DNA of 21,422 nucleotides from a virus. The number at the start of each line of letters is the position of its first letter. Within the stretch, counting starts at the first letter, position 1. A model generated the notes under the pieces. It worked only from the letters and a program-made list of their open reading frames with translations, had not been told where the DNA came from and made no database searches. The stretch covers positions 1-21,422 of the IMG/VR virus record IMGVR_UViG_3300021139_000179. The stretch is one strand, 5' to 3'. The position numbers were made by a program, and so were the translations under genes. Shown here in pieces: positions 4,818-11,608 of the stretch.

Positions 4818-5297
4818 GTGAACCATTTCGAGAAACCTCAAGAATGGAAAATTGCTTTTTACGCAAAACAAAATCGCACCTACGTAGAAATTGAAACTTT
4901 TCTTGAGGTGACTGCCACGCAGCCCGAAGCCTTTGAAATCATGGAGCAATTTTGCAGCGGTTTTCCTCCGCACTCAATTGTGCGCCATGCCGCCGAAGAA
5001 TTGCTTGGCCCCACTTGCTACGAGGTGAGGCTGCTCAACGCAAGCAATTACTATCGCGAGGTTGTTGTTGTGCATTGGGACAACGCCACCATAGCAGAAT
5101 GCCTTGAGGACTACCGCAACAAGAATTTCACGGTGTATCAAGTTGTGGCTAACGTCACCGTCGAAACAGAGGAGGGAGATAACCCTGAACTGTGGGATTG
5201 GGAGGAGATTCTTGCAACCGATTCGTTTGACGTTGTTGACAGCACAAAAGTTAGTGTGCTAGGGTTAGTTCATCCACCAGAGAGAGAGGAAGACTAA
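4818..5297 (+). CDS. 159-aa hypothetical protein
   Basis: GTG start with AGGAAAGGGA upstream. A mixed alpha/beta, strongly acidic protein: IAFYAKQNRTYVEIETFLEV near the N-terminus, then helical AFEIMEQFCSGF and HAAEELLG, then strand-rich EVVVVHWDN and YQVVANVTVETEE. No signal peptide, membrane helix or catalytic motif is seen. It is first in a four-gene rightward cassette with 2-nt and 1-nt spacings, divergent from the methyltransferase operon. Not recognised. Confidence 0.82.
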   Translation: MNHFEKPQEWKIAFYAKQNRTYVEIETFLEVTATQPEAFEIMEQFCSGFPPHSIVRHAAEELLGPTCYEVRLLNASNYYREVVVVHWDNATIAECLEDYRNKNFTVYQVVANVTVETEEGDNPELWDWEEILATDSFDVVDSTKVSVLGLVHPPEREED

Positions 5298-5299
5298 CC

Positions 5300-5617
5300 A
5301 TGAGCAACTGGGGAAGCAGCGAAGAATGGATTGAGGACGAGGACAAGAACCTCATTAGCGAAGCCACGCTAGATGGCTACCGTGTTGTAGCAATTGTTGC
5401 ACCACCAGAATCTATCGTTGGCAGCAGCGACTTTGAAGACACGGCAGATTTCATTGTGATGGACGAGCACAATGCCGTTCTTGCATTCAACCGTGACTTT
5501 GTTGATTACATGCTGCACGAATCAGCCGTTAACATGACGCTCGGAGCGTTTGGGTTTGGAGTGGTTGTTGGTCAATATCTGACCGAGGCATTAAACAAGA
5601 TGAAGGAGGTCAAGTAA
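5300..5617 (+). CDS. 105-aa hypothetical protein
   Basis: MSNWGSSEEWIEDEDKN begins an acidic N-terminus, followed by strands (YRVVAIVAPPES, DFIVMDEHNAVLAFN) and a moderately hydrophobic C-terminal helix (MTLGAFGFGVVVGQYLTEAL) that could be an amphipathic or membrane-associated segment. GAGGAAG lies before ATG 5300. Its stop overlaps the next start (TAATG). The helix has no flanking charge pattern typical of a firm membrane anchor. Not recognised. Confidence 0.82.
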   Translation: MSNWGSSEEWIEDEDKNLISEATLDGYRVVAIVAPPESIVGSSDFEDTADFIVMDEHNAVLAFNRDFVDYMLHESAVNMTLGAFGFGVVVGQYLTEALNKMKEVK

Positions 5618-6003
5618 TGCCGTTTGACTACGAAGCAATGGAACGGTTGCGCGCCCACCACGTTATCGCCAAGGCCCAACGTGACGGTGACAACATTGTG
5701 CAGGCTCTCTCCAATCATGGAGTGAGTAGAAGCATTTTGGAAACCTTGGAGTTTGACACCACCGCCCCTGCAAAGCGCGGCAAGCGCAACAAGGAGGAAG
5801 CGTTTCACAACTGGGCAACCAAAAACGCTGGTAAAGACGTTACGGTTGAAGACCTTGAGGCAGGTTTGCAAATTTCCAAGCCAACCGCTTACAAGATTAT
5901 TCGGGACAACCCCGGTTTTTTTGTTAAGGCTCGGCGGGGTGCCTACACCGTTCACGATGTAATTTCTGAGCGTGAGCAGGCAAAACAGTTGACTGTCAAG
6001 TAA
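5617..6003 (+). CDS. 128-aa winged-helix-like DNA-binding protein
   Basis: The N-terminal part is helical (MERLRAHHVIAKAQRDGDN). A basic linker (PAKRGKRNKEEAF) leads to a C-terminal helix-turn-helix at about residues 80-120: VTVEDLEAGLQISKPTAYKI then a wing-like FFVKARRGAYTVHD. This suggests a small DNA-binding regulator. ATG 5617 overlaps the previous stop and AAGGAGG lies just upstream. It may regulate its own cassette or the interlocking promoters at 4773-4792, which is inference from position. Confidence 0.82.
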   Translation: MPFDYEAMERLRAHHVIAKAQRDGDNIVQALSNHGVSRSILETLEFDTTAPAKRGKRNKEEAFHNWATKNAGKDVTVEDLEAGLQISKPTAYKIIRDNPGFFVKARRGAYTVHDVISEREQAKQLTVK

Positions 6004-6029
6004 CTACAAGTCTAAAATCAAGACAGCAA

Positions 6030-6068
6030 GACAGGTGGGTTGGTAGGGGGATTACCAACTCACTTGTC
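6030..6068 (+). other. Strong 16-bp RNA hairpin between two rightward genes
   Basis: GACAGGTGGGTTGGTA pairs with TACCAACTCACTTGTC over 16 bp (two G-U pairs) around a 7-nt loop, GGGGGAT. It lies 33 nt before ATG 6101. The tail TGCACCTTTTAATC has only a short, displaced T-run, so it is at best a leaky terminator; a processing or stabilising element is equally possible. Confidence 0.7.
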
Positions 6069-6100
6069 TGCACCTTTTAATCAACCCTACGGAGGAACAT

Positions 6101-6424
6101 ATGCAAATCGAAGACATTACCCCACTTGTTAAGTCCAACCCACGCCCTCGTCGTTCGGGGGGCATTCGTGGTGGCTCTGCTAAGACCATCGCTCGCCGCC
6201 AGCAGTTGCAAAGCAACCCCGGTGAGTGGTTTCTGTGGAAGAACAACGCTACGACTGGTGGAGACACTGGACAGGCTCTCCGTACCCTTATGGGCATGAC
6301 AAGCATCAAGGGCCTTGACCGCAATACGCTTCCCTACCAAGCCACTTCACGCCTGAACGAAGATGGCACTTGGAGCATCCACGTTCGTTACGTTGGCGAG
6401 CATCAGGAAGCAATTAACGCCTGA
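6101..6424 (+). CDS. 107-aa basic hypothetical protein
   Basis: The basic N-terminal half (NPRPRRSGGIRGGSAKTIARR) leads to NPGEWFLWKN, then a C-terminal strand pair DGTWSIHVRYVG. The NPGEWF plus late W-x-V-x-Y pattern recalls small actinophage proteins of unknown role. A strong GGAGGAACAT ribosome site and its isolation by a hairpin upstream and a terminator downstream suggest high expression. It could bind nucleic acid. Not assigned. Confidence 0.85.
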   Translation: MQIEDITPLVKSNPRPRRSGGIRGGSAKTIARRQQLQSNPGEWFLWKNNATTGGDTGQALRTLMGMTSIKGLDRNTLPYQATSRLNEDGTWSIHVRYVGEHQEAINA

Positions 6425-6484
6425 TTGTTGCACTCAAGCAACAATTGAATGCTAAAAGCCGGGGCTTGCGCCCCGGCTCTTTGC
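6425..6484. terminator. Bidirectional intrinsic terminator
   Basis: AGCCGGGGC-TTGC-GCCCCGGCT (6457-6478) is a 9-bp GC-rich stem. The plus strand continues CTTTGCTTT and the minus strand TTTTAGC, so it can end both the rightward cassette and the leftward Rpf/WhiB-2 operon. A second hairpin, TTGTTGC/GCAACAA (6425-6444), starts right after the plus-strand stop. Confidence 0.88.
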
Positions 6485-6505
6485 TTTACGTGGGTATTTG
6501 TTGCG

Positions 6506-7198
6506 TTAAACGTCAAGGATGCCAGCAGCCCAAGTTGGCTCAATGGCGGGGCCAAGTTCTTGCATGCGGGTAGCAAAGAGGCTACGAGCAAGGTCAACTT
6601 GAGCCTCAGTAAGACGCAGTTCGCCGCTAAGGATGATTGCCATAAACGCTGCGCCAATTAACTGAGCCTGACGCTCTTCTAGTTCGACAACGCGCTTTTG
6701 CAAATCATGCTTCAGCATAAACTCCAACGCAGACTGAAAACGCTCCCAGCCTCGCTCTAAGACTTCAATGAGGGCACGAGTGTGCTCTACACCAGCCTTG
6801 TCTGTGGTTTCAAGAACATCGTTAAGTTCGTCCAGTTTTTGCTCAAGCATAATTGACCATTGCTTCATCTTTGAGGCAAGAATCCATGCTTCAACTTCTG
6901 GCGGTCCAATGGGAGGAGCCTCCCCAAGTCGTTCGGAGAGGCTGGTCAGTTCTTTTTGCAATTTAGTCCTTACGGCTGTTTTGGCATGATTGGCGGAGTT
7001 GCCCAAATGCCATTTACAAGTTCCTTCGCCAAAATGATTTGTTCCCATTCCAGCAGTTTTGTTGCAGTAGCGAACAATGCCTAGTTCTCGCAAACGCTTG
7101 TCTCTAAGTTTTGCTCCGCACTTGCCCGGCAATGATTCTGGAACACCGGGCAATTTGTCATCGGGATAGTTTTCTGCCCAAACGTCTTCGTCGCTCAT
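6506..7198 (-). CDS. 230-aa zinc/coiled-coil protein, small-terminase-like
   Basis: The N-terminal motif KCGAKL...RYCNKTAGMGTNH...GTCKWH has potential metal ligands C27, C45, C61 and H64; the CxAKLR...C..AG.GT.H.G.G.CK.H string is typical of phage small-terminase-like proteins. Helical segments follow (about 85-180), then a hydrophobic helix (QLIGAAFMAIIL). ATG 7198 is chosen because it overlaps the WhiB-2 stop (ATGA); no Shine-Dalgarno is evident. A large terminase subunit is not in the window, so the packaging role is tentative. Alternative: a zinc-site DNA-binding protein of other use. Confidence 0.8.
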   Translation of the reverse strand: MSDEDVWAENYPDDKLPGVPESLPGKCGAKLRDKRLRELGIVRYCNKTAGMGTNHFGEGTCKWHLGNSANHAKTAVRTKLQKELTSLSERLGEAPPIGPPEVEAWILASKMKQWSIMLEQKLDELNDVLETTDKAGVEHTRALIEVLERGWERFQSALEFMLKHDLQKRVVELEERQAQLIGAAFMAIILSGELRLTEAQVDLARSLFATRMQELGPAIEPTWAAGILDV

Positions 7199-7629
7199 GC
7201 CTTGTTCGCTTTCTTTGCTTTGCGGTATTCGTTCACCTTGTTTCGGTGGGCAGTCAGACAATCCTTGCAGGGCGTAACGCCTCGCTTGCGCTCTTGCTGA
7301 TAGCCGCCCGGAGTGCCGTGAATAATGTTGGGCAGAGGTTTGTTTTGAGCCTTTTGGCTTACAGCACTTTCCTGCTTAATGTGAGTAATTTTCATTGAGC
7401 GATTGCGACGCTCTGCCTCTCGCTGGTTTTCGGTCATGCCGCCCCAGTAGCCGTATGGTTCGTATTGCAACGCGTAGTTGCGGCAGGCATCTACAACAGG
7501 GCAAGACGCACAAGTTTGGACAACCTCTGCCGATGGAATTTCCGCAAAAAAATCTAAGCGGCGGTTGGTTCTTGCACAAGCGGCAAGTTCTTTCCAGCCT
7601 AAATCAACTACTACTTCGTCAACTACCAT
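7195..7629 (-). CDS. WhiB-like transcription factor 2 with C-terminal HGT...CxxC extension
   Basis: Cluster cysteines are C18, C40, C43 and C49, followed by GYWGGMTE (60-67) and a basic segment. Residues 104-129 add a second motif, HGTPGGYQQ...RGVTPCKDC...HR, whose His/Cys spacing suggests a separate zinc site, and a Lys-rich tail. Most WhiB proteins end soon after the WGG turn, so at 144 aa this is a two-module protein. ATG 7629 is preferred because AGGAGG lies 9 nt upstream; a TTG at 7638 would place the ribosome site against the start. It overlaps the Rpf-like gene by 7 nt. Confidence 0.9.
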   Translation of the reverse strand: MVVDEVVVDLGWKELAACARTNRRLDFFAEIPSAEVVQTCASCPVVDACRNYALQYEPYGYWGGMTENQREAERRNRSMKITHIKQESAVSQKAQNKPLPNIIHGTPGGYQQERKRGVTPCKDCLTAHRNKVNEYRKAKKANKA

Positions 7630-7994
7630 GAATGACAACCTCCTTGGTCAGGAACAGCGTAGCCTCTGTTGATGCGCTTTGCAACTGCAATTTGTTGAAT
7701 AGGGGTAGCGTCGGCGGCGTTAGCAGGGAAGCCCATGCCCCGACTGTAGTAGGCCCAGTTGTGGTTGGTAATGCCAAGGCCACCAGAATACAGGGAGCCT
7801 CTGACGTGCCAATTGCCGCCCTCTTCGCAAACTGCAACCTTGCTCCATGCCCGAACATCGGCGGCGGTTACGCCCCAAGGCCAACCGTGCGGTGGTCTGT
7901 GGCGGTTAGTAGAAGCCTGTGCGCTATTGCTTGCGGCAATGGACAACAGGGTAGCAAAAATGACAATAACAAGGTGAAAACGGTTTTTCCGCAT
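7623..7994 (-). CDS. Secreted Rpf-like transglycosylase/lysozyme-fold enzyme
   Basis: Residues 1-28 are a signal peptide: basic start (MRKNR), hydrophobic core (LVIVIFATLLSIAAS) and AQA-S cleavage motif. The mature part matches the resuscitation-promoting-factor fold: WSKVAVCEEGGNW with the catalytic Glu after the first Cys, SGGLGITNHNW, then QQIAVAKRI and a final Cys (GGCHSW) for the conserved disulfide. Rpf enzymes cleave peptidoglycan glycan strands outside the cell. At 123 aa it is little more than the catalytic domain. GAAAGAAAG precedes ATG 7994. It may act in lysis, in wall remodelling during infection or in waking dormant hosts. Family call is strong; role is inferred. Confidence 0.88.
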   Translation of the reverse strand: MRKNRFHLVIVIFATLLSIAASNSAQASTNRHRPPHGWPWGVTAADVRAWSKVAVCEEGGNWHVRGSLYSGGLGITNHNWAYYSRGMGFPANAADATPIQQIAVAKRINRGYAVPDQGGCHSW

Positions 7995-8213
7995 AACACT
8001 TTCTTTCGGTAGCGCGTCATTGTTGACGCATTTCTTTCAGTTGTGGTGCGGGCAACCGTTTGTCTCATTCATACCCCAGTCCGGTTCCGGTGTGGAATGC
8101 ATCGGCCTAATCTATAGCGATAAAGGGTGTGAGCCGGTTTGTGGCCCTTGTTAGTTCATATCAAACCTCATACTCCATAATAGCACACGAATCAAACATT
8201 AACTGCGTTAGTG
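7995..8213 (-). other. Leader/intergenic region upstream of the Rpf-like gene
   Basis: Holds the extended -10 at 8177-8185 and an unusually long predicted leader of about 175 nt. In that leader GCGTCA-ACAA-TGACGC forms a perfect hairpin about 20 nt before the start region. A 21-codon frame starting MHSTPEPDW is present but lacks a ribosome site. No gene is convincing. Confidence 0.5.
8177..8185 (-). promoter_or_regulatory. Extended -10 TGC-TATTAT for the Rpf/WhiB-2 operon
   Basis: The minus strand reads TGTGCTATTATGG. A TTGACA at 8212-8217 is 29 nt upstream of the hexamer, too far to be its -35, so this would be an extended -10 promoter. Confidence 0.5.
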
Positions 8214-8699
8214 TCAAACATTTATAACTTTAGCAGGCATGGTCACGTATGGGGACCACTTTGCAGCAGTTGCTACTGCGCCCTTAAGCGTTTTGAGTTC
8301 GATGTTTGACTGACCGGCGAGATAACCGATTGCATAGGCTCCGCCTGCCCCAACTGCCATAAATGGCGATTGGACGGTGACGGTTGAAAATCCGTTTGTT
8401 TGGAGAATGACAATGGGTTGCCCCGGCGAGACAAAGAGGACTTCCGAATCCGACCAATCTTCTTCATTTTTTACGCCTTTCAACATTTCAATAACTAACT
8501 GTGGGGTGACGTTTTCGTTTTTGACTTCGTTCAGCATGTTAATAATGCGCCACGAGCCAACTGCCCCCACAATTCCACCGCCAGCGTGCTTGACAGCCTT
8601 GGCAGTAGAGGAAGCAAAGATAATGCTTTCCCCAACCGCCGCAGAATCGTGAGCCATCAGGCAACCGTTTTTATGCGTGTATGCAACTAAAACACTCAT
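8214..8699 (-). CDS. Proteasome-beta/HslV-like Ntn hydrolase
   Basis: Ntn peptidases use the N-terminal residue exposed after Met removal as nucleophile. The protein starts MSVLVAYTHKNGCLMAHDSA; with the Ser as residue 1, Asp falls at 17, Lys at 33 (SSTAKAV) and Gly at 47 (GAVGSW), matching proteasome and HslV T1/D17/K33/G47. The later AVGAGGAYAIGYLAG resembles the family's IGSGGNYA helix. The nucleophile is Ser rather than Thr, and at 161 aa it is close to HslV in size. ATG 8699 overlaps the HNH gene stop (ATGA). A longer in-frame start would hide the Ser. No unfoldase partner is visible. Target unknown. Confidence 0.78.
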   Translation of the reverse strand: MSVLVAYTHKNGCLMAHDSAAVGESIIFASSTAKAVKHAGGGIVGAVGSWRIINMLNEVKNENVTPQLVIEMLKGVKNEEDWSDSEVLFVSPGQPIVILQTNGFSTVTVQSPFMAVGAGGAYAIGYLAGQSNIELKTLKGAVATAAKWSPYVTMPAKVINV

Positions 8700-9373
8700 T
8701 TTTGTAATCTTTCTTGTGTTGTAACACGATGGCAGTTGGCACAAATAACGTCGCATTTTTCAATTTCTTCAATTAATGCTTTTAGTGCGACTTTACCCAT
8801 GCCAGCACTAATGGCAAATTTCTTTTCTCCACGAACATGGTCAAACTCCATAGATTGCCATGCAAATTTTCTTTTGCATTTGATGCAAGGAACTGATTTT
8901 GCTTCTTGAACAAGTTGATACATTTTTTCGATGCCCGGTCTTTTTGTTTGTCTTGGTTTTCTTCTTGAAATAGTTCTTAGGACATGACAATTGGCGCACA
9001 CTAATTCGCATTTATTAATCTCTTCTAAAACATTTTCAAGATTGTACCTTCCCCAAACCGCCTCAGAAACGTTAAACTTTTTTTCTCCACGAACATGGTC
9101 AAAATCCATTGCAACTGGTGGAAAAGTTTCACCGCAATCCGAACAAGGCGCATTTTTTAAAGGTAAAATAATTTTAGAGTATTCTTCCTTTAACTTGCTT
9201 CTTCGTGCCGTATCGGATAATTTTTGTTTTTCTAAGTATGTTGCTTGATACCACAACTTCTTTTTGGCTTTTTGTTCTTCTTTATGCTCCTCGTAATATT
9301 TTTTGTTTTTTGCTCTAATTAATTCTTTGTTGGCAAGGTAATACTGTCTTGCTCTTTCTGCTTTGGTAACCAT
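8696..9373 (-). CDS. Tandem HNH endonuclease-like protein
   Basis: Two copies of the same HNH zinc-nuclease module in one chain. Module 1 has CSDC (77-80), FDHVRGEKKF (91-100) and CANCH (126-130). Module 2 has CIKC (163-166), FDHVRGEKKF (177-186) and CANCH (211-215). The first 70 residues are a Lys/Tyr-rich basic helix, probably DNA binding. Such modules cut DNA using the DH and terminal His residues. The gene is visibly richer in A and T than its neighbours and has its own promoter, with the -10 box only 6 nt before ATG 9373, which fits a mobile acquisition. It may be a homing-type nuclease. Confidence 0.88.
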   Translation of the reverse strand: MVTKAERARQYYLANKELIRAKNKKYYEEHKEEQKAKKKLWYQATYLEKQKLSDTARRSKLKEEYSKIILPLKNAPCSDCGETFPPVAMDFDHVRGEKKFNVSEAVWGRYNLENVLEEINKCELVCANCHVLRTISRRKPRQTKRPGIEKMYQLVQEAKSVPCIKCKRKFAWQSMEFDHVRGEKKFAISAGMGKVALKALIEEIEKCDVICANCHRVTTQERLQK

Positions 9374-9379
9374 ATCAAT

Positions 9380-9407
9380 AGTGTAGCAGGATGCTTTGTC
9401 TTGTCAA
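9380..9407 (-). promoter_or_regulatory. Consensus promoter TTGACA-N16-TACACT, leaderless geometry
   Basis: TTGACA (9402-9407), 16-nt spacer and TACACT (9380-9385) preceded by TGC. Only 6 nt separate the -10 from ATG 9373, so the message should begin at or beside the start codon. It fills the 37-nt gap after the helicase gene. Confidence 0.75.
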
Positions 9408-9410
9408 CGG

Positions 9411-10628
9411 TTAATAACTAGGAATCCCAGAGTCCCATACGCCATCAAAAAGCCAAGTCTTATCCCTAACAATGCGGTCTGGCCAGTTCACGCCCTGAAG
9501 TCTATCGCCACGGAACCTTTTAACATGAAGCGTTGTCGGGTCATTAACGTCTTTGTAGAGGGAAATCCCGGCCTCGGGCCACGCCATCCACCGTTGCGAA
9601 CCCATCGGTGCGAGGTCTCGCTTCTCCCCCTGCTTACCCTTGGCCGCGTGGTGCTCCATGATAAGGGCAAACCCATACTTGGTACGGAGGTCATCAAGAA
9701 CAGCCATCGCTTCGTCTGCGGAATCTTCGTAGGATTCGCCAGAGCCACGACGATACATTTTGTAGATAGGTCCGATGCAAACAAGGTCGGGACGGTGGTA
9801 GGCAATTTCTCGCTGCAACTCCGCCTTGTCCGACAGGCTGCGAATTTCGATGCCACCGGGCCTGCGCCAAAAGCGAATACGCTCGTCATCGTAAACATCG
9901 GGAGCGCGGTCATACAACACCTTGGCATAGGGAACAGCAGTCTGCAAGATTGCCTGCGTAGGGTTCTCAAGGTCAATGACCAAAGCACGAATAGGCTTAA
10001 TGCGTTGGTGACTAAAGGGGTGAAAACCCTGAGCAGCAGACATGGCAATCGTACGCAGCAGCAGCGACTTACCAGTTCCTTCTTCTGCCACAACAATCGT
10101 TCGGTACTCTTGGTGGAGCATGCCCGGAATGACCACCGGAGACAATTCCTCGGCGTTCATGGCGAGTTCGCCAAGGGTCACCGATTCGGGACCGTCTGAC
10201 CCCAACATACCAATCGTGGAAACAAACTTCTCCACACCGTCAGCCTCGTTGTATGGGTCTTGTCCTGCGTAGAGCGAATCAACGCCCTCCAACAAGCGGT
10301 GCATCAACCGACGAGAGGTTCCGTGCTTCGCCACAATTTCGGCGTAGATGCGAGCGTTCGTGTATGACGGAGTTTCCATCATCATGTCCATCAACGCTGG
10401 CATCACTTCGCTGTTGTTCATGTTGGAAGCAACAACAAGCGAATCAACATCAACGCCGTTGTTGACCAGTTGGCAAATCGTGCCGTAAATCTCTCCGTGC
10501 AGAGGACTGTAGAAATCTTCAGCCTTGCACACCTCCATCGCTGCGATGGCTGCACCGGAGTTCAGGAGCATGGCTCCAATCAAACTGCGTTCTGCCTGTA
10601 AGTCGTGAGGGGGGATTTGCTTACTCAC
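9411..10628 (-). CDS. Replicative DNA helicase (DnaB N-terminal domain plus RepA/AAA_25-type ATPase)
   Basis: Unwinds DNA at the phage fork. Residues 1-110 match the DnaB N-terminal domain (PPHDLQAERSLIGAMLL ... DFYSPLHGEIY). The ATPase part starts near 150, with Walker A AEEGTGKS (181-188), Walker B-like ALVIDLEN, and GPIYKMYR and IMEHHAAKG later. This resembles RepA/AAA_25 helicases rather than full DnaB. The 405-aa length is typical of actinophage versions. The GTG start at 10628 is preceded by AGGAAAGGAAACA. It is third in the operon after the SNF2 and loader-like genes, 11 nt downstream of the latter. Confidence 0.88.
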   Translation of the reverse strand: MSKQIPPHDLQAERSLIGAMLLNSGAAIAAMEVCKAEDFYSPLHGEIYGTICQLVNNGVDVDSLVVASNMNNSEVMPALMDMMMETPSYTNARIYAEIVAKHGTSRRLMHRLLEGVDSLYAGQDPYNEADGVEKFVSTIGMLGSDGPESVTLGELAMNAEELSPVVIPGMLHQEYRTIVVAEEGTGKSLLLRTIAMSAAQGFHPFSHQRIKPIRALVIDLENPTQAILQTAVPYAKVLYDRAPDVYDDERIRFWRRPGGIEIRSLSDKAELQREIAYHRPDLVCIGPIYKMYRRGSGESYEDSADEAMAVLDDLRTKYGFALIMEHHAAKGKQGEKRDLAPMGSQRWMAWPEAGISLYKDVNDPTTLHVKRFRGDRLQGVNWPDRIVRDKTWLFDGVWDSGIPSY

Positions 10629-10639
10629 TGTTTCCTTTC

Positions 10640-11608
10640 CTACTTCCAGTAGCCCAACGGCTTTCGTTGACCCTGTGCATCCAACTCATAAGGCTCTCCG
10701 CTTGCACTCACAAGTTGGCCCTTTGGGTTGGTGGGGCGAGCGTAGCCGTACTTTGCAGGGTTGTCAAATCGAGTTTCCCACTCACCGTTCTGACTGTCCA
10801 CCCACTCACCGTTTTGGTCGTACAGGTCGTAAATGGTCGCAGCAACCATTTCTGCGCCATCAGGAACGTAGGTGTCCGCCTCGTCGGGCTTCGTCAGGTA
10901 GTCGGACCAACGGTTGTTCGGACCGAAGAACGTTGCAGCGTACATGGTGAACTGCTCGTCCTGCCCCATACGCAGCGTTGCATAGGCGGTGGTGGCTGCA
11001 AGCAGGTCATCGTACTTCACGCCCTTCTTCATCAGAGCGCAGTACGCCTTGTACGCCCCACCCTTGTTGACGTGCCTTGGGTACAACTTCCAAAGGGTAG
11101 CAAACTGCTCGTCGTAGGACTGCTTGGTGCGCTTTTTGCGAGTAGCAGAATTTTGCGCGTTATCTTTATTGATATTAATATCTATATCGGCTGGCAACTG
11201 GCTGCCACCGGGGGTGGCAATCTCTCGCCACCCCTCCACCTTGCTCGGAGCACTTTCCTCGCCCTGAGGGACCGCTGGCCAAACGTAGTAGGCGTTGCCA
11301 ATTTGAGCATTGTCCTTGAAACGTGGCACAACCCTGATTGCCCCTGCATCACGCAACTCGTACACCGCTTCACGCGCCGTACGCTCGCTTACGTTCAACA
11401 GGTCTGCAACCTGAACGTGGCGCAACCCCTTGATTTGGATTGCTTCGACAACAGCGCCCTTCATGTAGGCAAACAGTCGCACCGCCCGGTCGGACAGGTG
11501 GGGGTGGGTGATAATCCACGATGGGATGCTCACCGACAACTCATTCGTTACATCGGCAATAATTTCATCATCACCGTGCTTGTGGATTGCATAGACCAAC
11601 TCACTCAT
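10640..11608 (-). CDS. Replication initiator/helicase-loader-like winged-helix protein
   Basis: An N-terminal winged helix (about 30-95: LSDRAVRLFAYMKG ... QVADLLNVSERTAREAVYEL then GAIRVVPRF) suggests DNA binding. A low-complexity linker (DIDININKDNAQNSATRKKR) leads to FATLWKLYPRHVNKGGAYKA, a helical segment found in many phage DnaD/loader-like proteins. The C-terminus is less structured, with a repeated NGEW motif. The start overlaps the SNF2 stop by 8 nt and the helicase follows, an order that supports an initiator or loader. The exact role is not proven. Confidence 0.8.
   Translation of the reverse strand: MSELVYAIHKHGDDEIIADVTNELSVSIPSWIITHPHLSDRAVRLFAYMKGAVVEAIQIKGLRHVQVADLLNVSERTAREAVYELRDAGAIRVVPRFKDNAQIGNAYYVWPAVPQGEESAPSKVEGWREIATPGGSQLPADIDININKDNAQNSATRKKRTKQSYDEQFATLWKLYPRHVNKGGAYKAYCALMKKGVKYDDLLAATTAYATLRMGQDEQFTMYAATFFGPNNRWSDYLTKPDEADTYVPDGAEMVAATIYDLYDQNGEWVDSQNGEWETRFDNPAKYGYARPTNPKGQLVSASGEPYELDAQGQRKPLGYWK

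Noticed and set aside
7868-8068. Minus frame with a hydrophobic stretch upstream of the Rpf-like gene
   Set aside because: It is a frame-shifted reading of the Rpf signal-peptide region; no ribosome site.
9396-10199. Long plus-strand frame antisense to the helicase
   Set aside because: No motif or ribosome site; it lies opposite a clear DnaB/RepA-type gene with Walker motifs.
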